A stretch of 32,870 bases of DNA from Phycisphaerales bacterium (lineage in GTDB: Bacteria > Planctomycetota > Phycisphaerae > UBA1845): positions 1-32,870 of the forward strand of contig JABFSN010000146.1 in NCBI GenBank assembly GCA_013140575.1. The letters run 5' to 3'. Position 1 is the stretch's first letter. Every line of letters begins with the position of its first letter. Under the pieces are notes generated by a model. It made no database searches and was not told where the DNA came from. It was given only the letters and a program-made list of their open reading frames with translations. The translations under genes and the position numbers were made by a program. Below are positions 17,142 to 26,384 of the stretch, piece by piece.

Positions 17142-17168
17142 CCCGCCACTTGCGTGGCGGGTTCTGAT
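17142..17168 (+). repeat. TTCTGAT-tailed hairpin repeat, copy A
   Basis: CCCGCC-ACTTGCGT-GGCGGG followed by TTCTGAT: a 6-bp stem with an 8-base loop. Two further copies are at 29283-29309 and 29202-29227 (opposite strand). Confidence 0.7.
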
Positions 17169-17227
17169 AACACCCGGCGACTCGATCGTCCCGGCGGACG
17201 AGCCATGCCCACCGTCCGACTTCGCCG

Positions 17228-18628
17228 TCAGAGCGCGCGCAGGAACGCGACCAGGTCTTGTTTCTCCTTGGCGGTCAGTTGGGTGCCGAGCACGAGATTG
17301 AAGAACTCGACGGTGTCGTCCAGCGTCAGCAGACGATCGTCGTGCAGATAGGGCGGCGAGTCCTTGATGCCGCGGAGCGGAAAGGTCTTGATCGGTCCGT
17401 CGGAGGCGGCGTATCGGCCGTTGACCATGACCGGCTCGAAGAATCGCTCGACCTGCAGATTGTGCATCAGGCCGTCTGTGTAATAGGGGGCGGGGTGGCA
17501 GCTGGAACACAGGGCCTTGCCGAAAAACAGTTCCTGCCCGCGAAGTTCCGCTTCCGTCGCCTTGGACGGATCGAGTCTGCCCATGATGTTCAACTTGGGC
17601 GCCGGCGGGAAGTCGAGCAGGGACTGGAATTCGGCCATGAAATGTACCTGGCTTCCGCGTTCGAGAATGTTGACGCCCTTCTTGGTGGCCGTCACCGGGT
17701 CGCCGTCGAAATAGGCGGCGCGCTGCTCGAACTCGGTGAAGTCCTCGACGCTTTTGAGGGCCCGCTGCGAGCCAAACAACCGCTGGATGTTCACCCCGCG
17801 CAGTGACGGCGTGTCGATGCGGTGGCGGAACGCCTGCGGGCGGATGTCGCCGACGAGGTGCGTGGCGGCGTTGGTGTGGCCGTTGACGTGGCAATCGAAA
17901 CAAACGACGCCGCGGCTGGGTTCGAGGGTGCGGCGGTCGTCGGTCTGATTGAACTGCTGCTGGGGGACGGGCGTGACCAGAAGACGGATGCCTTCAAGCT
18001 GCTTGGGATTCAGGATGCCGTTGAAGAGTTTGAAGTAGTTCATGATGGTGACCAATTGCCCCTGCGAGACGTCGCCGAGGTCGGGCCGGGTGGTCAGGAA
18101 AATCGGCGGCGGGAATTCGGGCAGAAAATGCGTGGGCAGGTCGAAATCGAGATCGAAGCGGGTGAGGTCGCGGGTCTCCTGCTTTTTGATTTCGTCGATG
18201 TGATGCTGCGGAAAAACCATGCCGCCTTCCGCGTGGTTCGGATGGGGGAGCGGCAGAAATCCTCTAGGCCATAGGTTCTTGACGTAAACATCGTCCGGCT
18301 TCATCGCGGCCAACTCTTCCCACGAGGCGGCGCCGGCCGGGAGCTTGGCGCGGACGCCGTCCTGAATGGACTTGCCGCGGGTCATTTTCACGCCCTTGGC
18401 GGCGCGGTCGGCGAGGTCGTAGCGTTCCTTCAGCAGATCGGCCTGCCGGGACATGATGCCCGCCTTGGCGGCCGACATGCGCTCGACGACCTTGGCGAAA
18501 TCCTCGACTCCGTCGACCGGGGAGTAGCTGGTTTTTCCTCGCGGATCGGGCGCCTGGGCGATGGCGAGTCGGCACGGTTGTAACGCGGCGAGTACGGCGA
18601 TCGCTCGAATCAAAACGGCTCGATTCAT
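17228..18628 (-). CDS. Secreted di-haem cytochrome c (cytochrome c peroxidase/MauG-like)
   Basis: 466 residues from ATG 18628, behind AAGGAG (18635-18640 on the plus coordinate). A signal peptide ends at LAIAQA-P (residue ~25). Two CxxCH haem-attachment motifs occur, CFDCH (243-247) and CSSCH (374-378), separated by about 131 residues. The segments YYTDGLMHNL, KTFPLRGIKDSPPYLHDDRLLTL and FNLVLGTQLTAKEKQDLVAFLRAL are typical of the di-haem peroxidase family, which reduces hydrogen peroxide or oxidises partners in the periplasm. The N-terminal ~235 residues are longer than in ordinary peroxidases and hold no clear domain. It is downstream of DUF420 and SCO1 genes in the same direction but 220 bases away; common transcription is uncertain. 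Confidence 0.85.
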   Translation of the reverse strand: MNRAVLIRAIAVLAALQPCRLAIAQAPDPRGKTSYSPVDGVEDFAKVVERMSAAKAGIMSRQADLLKERYDLADRAAKGVKMTRGKSIQDGVRAKLPAGAASWEELAAMKPDDVYVKNLWPRGFLPLPHPNHAEGGMVFPQHHIDEIKKQETRDLTRFDLDFDLPTHFLPEFPPPIFLTTRPDLGDVSQGQLVTIMNYFKLFNGILNPKQLEGIRLLVTPVPQQQFNQTDDRRTLEPSRGVVCFDCHVNGHTNAATHLVGDIRPQAFRHRIDTPSLRGVNIQRLFGSQRALKSVEDFTEFEQRAAYFDGDPVTATKKGVNILERGSQVHFMAEFQSLLDFPPAPKLNIMGRLDPSKATEAELRGQELFFGKALCSSCHPAPYYTDGLMHNLQVERFFEPVMVNGRYAASDGPIKTFPLRGIKDSPPYLHDDRLLTLDDTVEFFNLVLGTQLTAKEKQDLVAFLRAL

Positions 18629-18848
18629 GTTGAACTCCTTCCGTGAATCTTGACGGCGGGCGGGCACGGCCGGTAGACCCCTCGACCTAGCCGCCCGTCG
18701 ATGTTGTGACGACGGGAACATCATCGCACGCTGAACGTGATTTGGGAAGCGGCGGAATCCCGTAGTTCGCGATGAGTTGTTACCGAGTGCACGGCCACGC
18801 AAGCGTGAGCTATTCCACCCGACACCGATTGAACCGTCGCTTGGCGGA

Positions 18849-19274
18849 TTACTGCCCCGGCGGCCACTGGTACAGCATCAGGTAGACGACGACGCCGGTG
18901 ACGCTGACGTACATCCAGATGGGCCAGGTCCAGCGGGCTATGCGGCGGTGGGCGGGGAAATCGCCGCGCAGGGCGCGGCGAAGGGTGATGATGGCCAACG
19001 GCGGAACGGACGCGGCGAGCACGATGTGCGTGATCAGGATGGAGAAGTAAACCGAGCGGACCGGACCGGCGTGCTGAAATCGGGTGGAACCGTGCAGCGC
19101 GTGGTAGGTGACGTAGCTCAACAGAAAAATGACGGAAACGGCGAATGCGGCCACCATGCAAAACCGGTGGCGTTGAACCTGTTTTCGGCGGATGAAGACG
19201 AGACCGGCGCAAAGGAACACCGCGGCAATGGCGTTGAGCGCGGCGTTGACGGCGGGTAGGTCGGCCGTGGTCAT
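18849..19274 (-). CDS. DUF420-family membrane protein, oxidase-assembly associated
   Basis: 141 residues, with four hydrophobic helices (about 8-27, 38-56, 75-95, 116-136). HGSTRF, the SYVTYHALHG stretch and SILITHIVLA match DUF420 proteins, whose conserved histidines probably bind haem or metal and which are encoded with SCO1 and haem-copper oxidase genes. Start ATG 19274 follows 43 bases after the stop of the SCO1 gene, so the two are probably co-transcribed. No oxidase subunit is in the window, so the target oxidase must be encoded elsewhere. Confidence 0.85.
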   Translation of the reverse strand: MTTADLPAVNAALNAIAAVFLCAGLVFIRRKQVQRHRFCMVAAFAVSVIFLLSYVTYHALHGSTRFQHAGPVRSVYFSILITHIVLAASVPPLAIITLRRALRGDFPAHRRIARWTWPIWMYVSVTGVVVYLMLYQWPPGQ

Positions 19275-19317
19275 GTCAGGCGATTCCACCGGGAAATGCG
19301 CCCGGTTGGGGACTTGG

Positions 19318-19962
19318 TCACGGAAGACCGGCCTCGCGGCGCAGGGCGCGGACGTCGGCCGACAGCTTGTCGGGTCCGTCGGGTTCGAGAACATCGTAGT
19401 AGCCGCGGATGCGCAAGCTCCCGTCGATCAGAACGGCCTTGGTCGAATGCAGGATCATGTGTTCATAATCCTCGCCGGTGTCGACGGCCAGCTTGAACCC
19501 CTTGATGGACAGGTTGTAAATGGCGTCGCGGTCGCCGGTCAGGAACATCCAGCGGGCGGGATCCGCGGCGTAGTCGCGGGCGTAGCGGGCCAGCACCTGC
19601 GGCGTGTCGTATTCCGGATCGACGCTTATGGAAACGAGGGCGATGCCGGGCAACTGCGCGAATCGTTGTTGGAGGTCGTGGAACGCCTGGGTCATGCGCG
19701 GACACGGTCCGGCGCAACGGGTGAAAACGAAGTCGGCGATCCAAATGCGATTGCGCAAGTCGTCGGCCGACACCGACTCGCCGGTTTCGCGGGTCAACGC
19801 AAACGGGGGAAGCGCGCCGTACACCGGCGGCGGCGGCGTCGTGGGCGCGGCGATGCGCGCGTCGCGCGCCATTTGACGAAACGCCATCACCGTACCGGCC
19901 ACGCCGACCAGGCACATGGCCGCGATGACCGCCCGCGTGCCGCGATGTCCGAGGTTCTTCAC
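19318..19962 (-). CDS. SCO1/SenC family copper chaperone
   Basis: 214 residues starting at GTG 19962, with GGAG eight bases upstream. One N-terminal helix (about 10-27) anchors a thioredoxin-like domain that shows the copper-binding CAGPC (Cys83, Cys87) and downstream His172 in HSTKAVLID, plus SISVDPEYDT, all diagnostic of SCO proteins. These insert copper into the Cu-A site of cytochrome c oxidase or protect against copper and peroxide. An upstream GTG (at 19971) was rejected because GGAG would be adjacent to it. It sits 61 bases downstream of serS and 43 bases ahead of DUF420, in the same direction. Confidence 0.9.
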   Translation of the reverse strand: MKNLGHRGTRAVIAAMCLVGVAGTVMAFRQMARDARIAAPTTPPPPVYGALPPFALTRETGESVSADDLRNRIWIADFVFTRCAGPCPRMTQAFHDLQQRFAQLPGIALVSISVDPEYDTPQVLARYARDYAADPARWMFLTGDRDAIYNLSIKGFKLAVDTGEDYEHMILHSTKAVLIDGSLRIRGYYDVLEPDGPDKLSADVRALRREAGLP

Positions 19963-20023
19963 GAGACACACTCCGCCAGATTCACGAGCACGACCGTCGC
20001 GCCCGGACCCAGGTATATTGTTC

Positions 20024-21370
20024 TCAAGGGCGCACCAGTCTGCCGGATGCAATCCGTTCCCTCCCGTTCATATACGGACGCAGCTTGCCGGGAATAGTCA
20101 CGCTGCCGTCCGCATTCTGATGCAGTTCCAGCAATGGAATCAGAATTCGCGGCGACGCGATCACCGTGTTATTCAGCGTATGGCAATAGTGAATCTTCTT
20201 CTGCTCGTCCCGGTAGCGAAGCATTAATCGCCGGGCCTGAAATTCATAGAACCGCGACGCCGAGTGCGTCTCGCCGTAGCTGTTTCTCGACGGCATCCAC
20301 GTTTCTATGTCAAATTTCTGCACCTGGCCCTGGCCCAGATCGCCGGTACAGACGTTGACGACGCGATAGGGCAGCTCCAACGCCCGCAAGACGTCTTCCG
20401 CATTCCGCAGAATCTCTTGATGGAACTGCTTGCTCAGCTCTTCGTCATTGCGGCAAATAATCACCTGCTCGACCTTGTCGAACAAGTGAATGCGATACAG
20501 ACCGGCCGTGTCCTTGCCCGCGGCGCCGGCCTCACGGCGGAAACAGGGGCTCACGGCGCAGTATTTCAGCGGCAAATCTTTTTCCGACAGGATTTCGCCG
20601 GTGTGGTACGCCGTCAACGGCACCTCGGCCGTCCCCACCAGCGATAGCTCGTCTCGCTCGCACAAATAGGCTTGGTCGCGTCCGGCCGGGAAATAACCCG
20701 TGCCGGTCATGGTCTCTTCGCGGACCAATACCGGCACGTGCATGGGCACGAATCCGCGCTCGACCATCAGGTCCAGCGCCAGTTGCAGCACGGCCCGGTG
20801 CAACAGTGCCCCGTCGCCCTTCAAGACATAATTCCGCGAGCCGGCCAGGCGCACGCCGCGCTCGATGTCGATGATGTCCAGCGCCGCCCCCAGCGCGACG
20901 TGGTCCTTGGGCTCGAAATCGAACCGCCGCACCCCGCCTTCGCGGCGCAGCTCGACGTTTTCGGATTCGTCCTTTCCGGCCGGCACGTCGTCGTCCGCGG
21001 GCTGCGCCACGGTCAGCATTAGCGCGTCGAATTCCTGGTTGACGACCTTATCCTGCTCTTCAAGCGACTTGATGGCCGACTTGACCTGGTTCAGCTCCTC
21101 CTGCGTGCGTTTCGCCTCCCCCGCAATCTGTTCGGTCGTCATTCCCGACGCAATCGCCCGTTTGTACCATTCCGACTTGGGGTTTCGGTAGAGCGCGATC
21201 TGCTGACCGCCTTCGCGGCTCGCTGTGCGCAGCGCTTCCAATTCCAGTTGCACCGCCCGGCGACGCGCGTCCACCGCGATCAATTGATCGAGGTCGCACG
21301 CCACCCGCTTGGCCGCGGCCGCTTGCCGCACTCGCTCGACGTTTTCGCGAATGTACTTGATGTCCAGCAT
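20024..21370 (-). CDS. serS: Seryl-tRNA synthetase
   Basis: 448 residues from ATG 21370 (MLDIKYIREN). Residues 1-110 form the long coiled-coil arm that contacts tRNA-Ser. The class II core shows GTAEVPLTAYH (246-256), motif 2 PCFRREAGAAGKDTAGLYRIH (about 285-305) and motif 3 NNTVIASPRILIPLLE (about 400-415). The enzyme charges serine onto tRNA-Ser. Oddity: the segment usually read as SSCSNC-DFQARR is HSASRFYEFQARR here (about 369-381), so cysteines commonly present are missing. Upstream in-frame codons (to 21445) would add 25 unrelated residues. No promoter was assigned; the divergent protease gene has a -10 box at 21517. Confidence 0.93.
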   Translation of the reverse strand: MLDIKYIRENVERVRQAAAAKRVACDLDQLIAVDARRRAVQLELEALRTASREGGQQIALYRNPKSEWYKRAIASGMTTEQIAGEAKRTQEELNQVKSAIKSLEEQDKVVNQEFDALMLTVAQPADDDVPAGKDESENVELRREGGVRRFDFEPKDHVALGAALDIIDIERGVRLAGSRNYVLKGDGALLHRAVLQLALDLMVERGFVPMHVPVLVREETMTGTGYFPAGRDQAYLCERDELSLVGTAEVPLTAYHTGEILSEKDLPLKYCAVSPCFRREAGAAGKDTAGLYRIHLFDKVEQVIICRNDEELSKQFHQEILRNAEDVLRALELPYRVVNVCTGDLGQGQVQKFDIETWMPSRNSYGETHSASRFYEFQARRLMLRYRDEQKKIHYCHTLNNTVIASPRILIPLLELHQNADGSVTIPGKLRPYMNGRERIASGRLVRP

Positions 21371-21493
21371 GTCGATCCGCCGCCCGGCGACCGTCCGTTC
21401 GTCAATCCGCACGGTTCTTATCGTGCCCGCCACAACCACTGTCAACGCATCACGCAGCGCCCGGCCCGCGATTAACGGACTCCGCCGCGGTCG

Positions 21494-21522
21494 TTGGATT
21501 ATGGACGCGAGCGGCGTATAAT
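21494..21522 (+). promoter_or_regulatory. Sigma-70-type promoter for the DegP-like gene
   Basis: TATAAT (21517-21522, six of six) lies 17 bases after TTGGAT (21494-21499, three of six). The transcript would begin about 21529, which excludes the upstream in-frame ATGs at 21494 and 21524 as starts and supports ATG 21590. Confidence 0.6.
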
Positions 21523-21589
21523 CATGGGCCGGCGATCGTTATCCCGAATCGGACCCTTGAACCGGTCGGCGTCCCCGTCGGAACCCGCC

Positions 21590-22795
<1,206 letters not shown>

Positions 22796-22842
22796 CGCGC
22801 CACGTCGATTTTACGACGCAACGCCTCCGGGCGGTGGACTCC

Positions 22843-22858
22843 GACGGCGTTCGCCGTC
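22843..22858 (+). terminator. Possible weak terminator hairpin after the protease gene
   Basis: GACGGC-GTTC-GCCGTC, 6-bp stem and 4-base loop, 48 bases after the stop at 22795. Only a scattered T-rich run follows, so the assignment is tentative. Confidence 0.3.
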
Positions 22859-22876
22859 ATGCGGGTTTGTGATTTC

Positions 22877-22905
22877 TTGCCCCGGCCTCCCTTGGCCGAT
22901 ATAAT
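22877..22905 (+). promoter_or_regulatory. Strong sigma-70-type promoter for the cyclic-DPG synthetase-like gene
   Basis: TTGCCC (22877-22882) and TATAAT (22900-22905) are 17 bases apart; four and six of six positions match the consensus. The predicted transcription start is about 22912, right at the ATG of a 15-codon ORF (22913) and 150 bases ahead of the ATG at 23063. Confidence 0.65.
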
Positions 22906-22912
22906 GCAACGC

Positions 22913-22960
22913 ATGGTCGTCCTGACCAATCACATCATCCGCGGCGCGCAGATGTCCTAG
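22913..22960 (+). CDS. Candidate leaderless 15-residue leader peptide (MVVLTNHIIRGAQMS)
   Basis: An ATG about one base after the predicted transcription start reads 15 codons to TAG at 22958-22960, then a perfect GCGACCC-GCC-GGGTCGC stem (22960-22976). It precedes the cyclic-DPG synthetase-like gene on the same transcript. It may be a leader peptide, or just chance. Nothing in the composition (one His, two Ile) points to an attenuation signal. Confidence 0.3.
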   Translation: MVVLTNHIIRGAQMS

Positions 22961-23062
22961 CGACCCGCCGGGTCGCACCGTCCAACGTCCACCCCACGAC
23001 AAGCTGAATTCGAAGCGACGTCCCGTCGAACCGACGCTACGTGATTGCAAGGAGATTCGAAC

Positions 23063-24391
23063 ATGGCATCGAACGCGAAGACCAACGTCATCATCATCGG
23101 GGCCGCGGGCCGCGATTTTCATAATTTCAACGTCGTCTATCGAAACGACCCGTCGCGGCGCGTCGTGGCCTTCACGGCCGCGCAGATTCCCGACATCGCC
23201 GGCCGCACCTATCCCCCCGCGCTCGCCGGGAGCGCGTATCCCGACGGCATCCCCATTCACAAGGAAGACGAACTTTCCGACCTCATCAAACGCCACTCCG
23301 CCGACGAATGCGTGATGGCCTATTCCGACCTCGCGTACGAAGACGTCATGCACAAGGCGGCTGTGGTCAACGCCGCCGGCGCGGATTTCCATCTCCTGGG
23401 CGCCCGCCGCACCATGATCGCGTCGAGCAAGCCGGTGATCGCCGTGGGAGCCGTGCGCACCGGCTGCGGCAAAAGCCAGACGTCGCGGCGGATCGTGCAA
23501 ATCCTGAAACAAATGGGCAAGCGCGTCGCGGCCATTCGGCACCCCATGCCCTACGGCGACTTGTCAAAACAGATTTGCCAGCGATTCGCCACGCTCGAGG
23601 ACATGAACAAACACGAGTGCACCATCGAGGAACGGGAGGAATACGAGCCGCACGTGGCCGCCGGGGGCGTCGTGTTTGCGGGCGTCGATTACGAAATCAT
23701 CCTCCGCGAGGCCGAAAAAGAGTCCGACGTCATTCTGTGGGATGGCGGCAACAACGACATGCCCTTCTACAAGCCCGACCTGTTCGTCGTCGTGGCCGAC
23801 CCGCATCGGCCCGGACACGAACTGCGCTACTACCCCGGCGAGACCAACGTCCGCATGGCCGACGTCGTCTTGATCAACAAAGTGCAGACGGCCGACCCGA
23901 AGAACGTCGACACCGTGGAACGCAACGTCCGGGCGTTGAACCCGGGCGCCCGGATCATCCGTGCCTCATCGCCGGTGACCGTCGACGATCCGAAGGCCGT
24001 CGCCGGCAAACGCGTGCTGGTCGTCGAGGACGGTCCCACGCTGACCCACGGCGAAATGACCTACGGCGCCGGGCACGTGGCCGCCAAGGCCAACGGCGCC
24101 GGGACGATTGTCGATCCGCGGCCCTACGCTGTGGGCACCATCAAGGCCACGTTTGCCAAGTATCCGCACGTGAAGGAAATCCTGCCGGCGATGGGTTACG
24201 GCAAGAAACAAATGGGGGAACTGGAAAAGACCATCAACGCGGCCGACTGCGACCTGGTGTTGATCGGAACCCCCATCGACCTCGGTCGCCTGCTGAAGAT
24301 CAACAAGCCTCATCAGCGCGTGCGCTACGAACTCGACGACGCATCGACCGCGGCGCTGAAAAAGGAAATCACGGCCGTGCTGGCGAGGTGA
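23063..24391 (+). CDS. Cyclic 2,3-diphosphoglycerate synthetase family protein
   Basis: 442 residues from ATG 23063 with AAGGAG at 23049-23054. The N-terminus VIIIGAAGRDFHNFNVVY, then GRTYPPALAG and DECVMAYSDLAYEDVMH, the P-loop VRTGCGKSQTS (131-141), RHPMPYGDL, ILWDGGNNDMPFYKPDLFVV and LVVEDGPTLTHGEMTYGAGHVAAK, are the hallmarks of the family that in methanogens makes cyclic 2,3-diphosphoglycerate from 2,3-diphosphoglycerate with ATP, a thermoprotectant. Bacterial relatives, including planctomycete ones, have not all been assigned that activity, so the function is provisional. It has its own promoter and converges with the nucleotidyltransferase gene 31 bases away. Confidence 0.85.
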   Translation: MASNAKTNVIIIGAAGRDFHNFNVVYRNDPSRRVVAFTAAQIPDIAGRTYPPALAGSAYPDGIPIHKEDELSDLIKRHSADECVMAYSDLAYEDVMHKAAVVNAAGADFHLLGARRTMIASSKPVIAVGAVRTGCGKSQTSRRIVQILKQMGKRVAAIRHPMPYGDLSKQICQRFATLEDMNKHECTIEEREEYEPHVAAGGVVFAGVDYEIILREAEKESDVILWDGGNNDMPFYKPDLFVVVADPHRPGHELRYYPGETNVRMADVVLINKVQTADPKNVDTVERNVRALNPGARIIRASSPVTVDDPKAVAGKRVLVVEDGPTLTHGEMTYGAGHVAAKANGAGTIVDPRPYAVGTIKATFAKYPHVKEILPAMGYGKKQMGELEKTINAADCDLVLIGTPIDLGRLLKINKPHQRVRYELDDASTAALKKEITAVLAR

Positions 24392-24422
24392 CGCATCGTG
24401 TCGCCAAGTGGCTGACGCCCTG

Positions 24423-25040
24423 TCATGTGGGGCGGTTTTCGCCCGTCGAACTATCGCCGCGGGGCGACTGGGAAGGAGCACTCGCGGCGCGGCGCTCGAC
24501 CGCATTCCACACGGCATCCAGCCCCAGCCGCGCCGCCCATTCGGCGATGTATCGCCGATCGATGCGTTCGCCGCTGATCTTCAAGACGCCGGTGATGTCG
24601 CGAAGGTGCTTCTCCGATCCGCCCTCGCGGTAGTACTCCAGCTTTTTGATAATCACGTCTTCCGGCGCCGCGAAACACGCCTCAAGACCCGCGGTCGGTC
24701 GTACGCGAACCGTTCGCGCAAATCGGCTGCGATTGAAAGGCGTGTCCTCCGGAATCATGACGTCCACCTTCAATCCCGATTCCGGATGCAGAATGTTGAA
24801 CTGACCATGCGCCTCAATCGCCATGCGGACGGCCTCGTCGCTAAGATAGAACGACGACGCGGGAAACGCACGGACGAACTCCGCCGCGCGTTCCGCGGGA
24901 AGCGCCACCACCATGTCGATGTCATTCGTGTACCGCGGCTCTCCGTAATAGATCGTTGCCACCGACCCGGTCACGAAATACGGCACCCTCATTCGTTCGA
25001 GAAGTTGAACGCAATAAGGCAGAAGGTCAGACGGCTCCAT
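24423..25040 (-). CDS. Nucleotidyltransferase-fold protein (AbiEii/DUF6036-like)
   Basis: 205 residues. It carries the catalytic pattern GSVATIYYGEPRYTNDID (Gly25-Ser26 ... Asp40, Asp42), with a third acidic residue Asp93 in LKVDVMIP, and the downstream EDVIIKKLEYYREGGSEKHLRDITGVL that is typical of the AbiEii-like/MNT-related group. Such proteins modify tRNA or proteins with nucleotides and often form toxin-antitoxin or housekeeping pairs with a small neighbour. The upstream small gene overlaps this start by 14 bases (25027-25040), so the two are a translationally coupled pair. The C-terminal ~25 residues are low-complexity and Ser/Arg-rich. Substrate unknown. Confidence 0.8.
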   Translation of the reverse strand: MEPSDLLPYCVQLLERMRVPYFVTGSVATIYYGEPRYTNDIDMVVALPAERAAEFVRAFPASSFYLSDEAVRMAIEAHGQFNILHPESGLKVDVMIPEDTPFNRSRFARTVRVRPTAGLEACFAAPEDVIIKKLEYYREGGSEKHLRDITGVLKISGERIDRRYIAEWAARLGLDAVWNAVERRAASAPSQSPRGDSSTGENRPT

Positions 25041-25242
25041 GCGACAGCCTCCGGGCGACCTCCGCGTTCACTCGCGCGTCGTCCCAGTCAGGGTGCTCCT
25101 CTCGCAGCCGGATTCGAATGCCATCGCGGGCGAACCGGAAAAACGCGTCGGCCATCGCAATGCGCTCCGCTCCGGTCTTGGCGCGGAGCATCTCCGCCGT
25201 CGCGTCGTCCATCACCTCGATCTGCCCGTCGTCGAGCCGCAT
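25027..25242 (-). CDS. Small acidic/basic protein paired with the nucleotidyltransferase
   Basis: 71 residues, mainly helical, with a charged C-terminus: IRIRLREEHPDWDDARVNAEVARRLSHGAV. The pattern R..HP.W.D..V..EVARRLSHG recurs in planctomycete small proteins encoded before a nucleotidyltransferase, from memory of the family; no domain name is assigned. Its end overlaps the start of the nucleotidyltransferase, suggesting an antitoxin or partner role, which is unproven. There is no ribosome binding site of good strength before ATG 25242. It starts 114 bases after the L,D-transpeptidase stop, across two hairpins. Confidence 0.6.
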   Translation of the reverse strand: MRLDDGQIEVMDDATAEMLRAKTGAERIAMADAFFRFARDGIRIRLREEHPDWDDARVNAEVARRLSHGAV

Positions 25243-25295
25243 GGGTCGATTCTACTGCGATCCGCCCCCCACGGGCGAGTGTCGCGGCGCGGTAC

Positions 25296-25333
25296 GGGCG
25301 TCTCGCCCTTGCATCACGGGCCAGGTGCCCGTG
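25296..25333. repeat. Twin-hairpin dispersed element
   Basis: GGGCG-TCT-CGCCC (25296-25308) followed by CACGGGC-CAGGT-GCCCGTG (25315-25333). It lies between the transpeptidase stop (25356) and the next start (25242) on the minus strand. No T-run follows in either direction, so it reads as a repeat rather than a terminator. Confidence 0.6.
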
Positions 25334-25355
25334 CCACGGTCAACCGAACTACGCA

Positions 25356-26384
25356 CTAATCCCGAATCTCCACTTTCGACTTGTTCACGATCAGCAGGTC
25401 GTACAGAAACTCCACGTCTTCGTTATACAGACGCACGCATCCCAGCGACGCGTTTCGGCCTATGCTGTCAGGTTCAACCGTGCCGTGAATGCCGTAGCGC
25501 ATCTGACCGACCGCGTTTCCGTCCACCCCTTCCAGACCGATCCATCGTTCGCCCAACGGGTTAGCCGGGTCGTCGGCCGAGACGATGTCGCCGCTCCGCG
25601 GCGGGTAATAGGTCGGGTTGGTCAATTTGTTTCGGACCACCCATGCGCCCGTGGGCGTCGCGTCGTCGGCGCCCAGACCGACCTTGAAATGGTCGACGAA
25701 CACGGTCCCCAGGAACACGTCGATGGTGTGCGTGCTTTTCGTCACCCGGGCGTGAAACGGACCCCGGATGACCTTCAGTCGTTGACCCGCCCCGATGCGA
25801 TTCACGTCTGAAATGTTGTTGATTCGCGCCAGCAGGTCGGCCGTCACGTCGTGCGCCGTTGCGATCTTGCCCAGCGAGTCGCCGGGTTGGACCGTGTAAT
25901 AACTCGCGAACGGGTCGTTCTCGAAACACGACGGCGAAAACACCGTGTCGCGGCCCAGCACGCGAAGCTGCCGCCGCGCCTCCTGCTCGTCGTCCGCGGA
26001 CAGTCCCAGGTTCATGGCCTCGCTGAAATGGGCCCGTGCCAGCACCTTGTCACCCGACGCCAGCGCCCGATGGGCCGATTCCAGAAGGGCCGCCGACTTG
26101 GTTGGGTCGATCGACGCCGTCCGCGAAACCGGCTCGATCGAATTGTCCCCGCGCTCCGGAACGTCCGCGTACGGACCGCCCGTCAGGTCGCTGTCTTCCG
26201 GCCGATCCGTGGTCAACGGCGGCGGTTGAAACTCCGAAACGTCGTTCGGCGCGGTCGATCCGCCAAACCACCCCCACCACGATTCATGGAATACGCCGGC
26301 GACAGTCACCGTCAGCACCATAACCGCCGCCGTGATTCCCGTGCGGTTTCGTTTTCGAGGTCGAATCCTGCGTCGTTTGGCCAA
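25356..26384 (-). CDS. Membrane-anchored LysM/L,D-transpeptidase (YkuD family)
   Basis: 342 residues from ATG 26384. A basic N-terminus is followed by one helix (about 17-34), then a Pro-rich linker and a helical TPR-like stretch (about 95-140). A LysM domain (161-206; YYTVQPGDSLGKIATAHD) binds glycan and a YkuD catalytic domain ends the protein: RYGIHGTVEPDSIGRNASLGCVRLYNED contains the HxG..(His300) and catalytic Cys316 in SLGCVRLY. It forms 3-3 cross-links in peptidoglycan or attaches proteins to it. The full catalytic motif argues against a pseudogene. Divergently upstream is the large gap 26385-27128. No promoter was assigned. Confidence 0.9.
   Translation of the reverse strand: MAKRRRIRPRKRNRTGITAAVMVLTVTVAGVFHESWWGWFGGSTAPNDVSEFQPPPLTTDRPEDSDLTGGPYADVPERGDNSIEPVSRTASIDPTKSAALLESAHRALASGDKVLARAHFSEAMNLGLSADDEQEARRQLRVLGRDTVFSPSCFENDPFASYYTVQPGDSLGKIATAHDVTADLLARINNISDVNRIGAGQRLKVIRGPFHARVTKSTHTIDVFLGTVFVDHFKVGLGADDATPTGAWVVRNKLTNPTYYPPRSGDIVSADDPANPLGERWIGLEGVDGNAVGQMRYGIHGTVEPDSIGRNASLGCVRLYNEDVEFLYDLLIVNKSKVEIRD

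Noticed and set aside
19963-20023. Promoter for the SCO1 gene in the serS-SCO1 gap
   Set aside because: TTGAGA is followed by a TATA-like sequence at too short a spacing; no proper pair was found.
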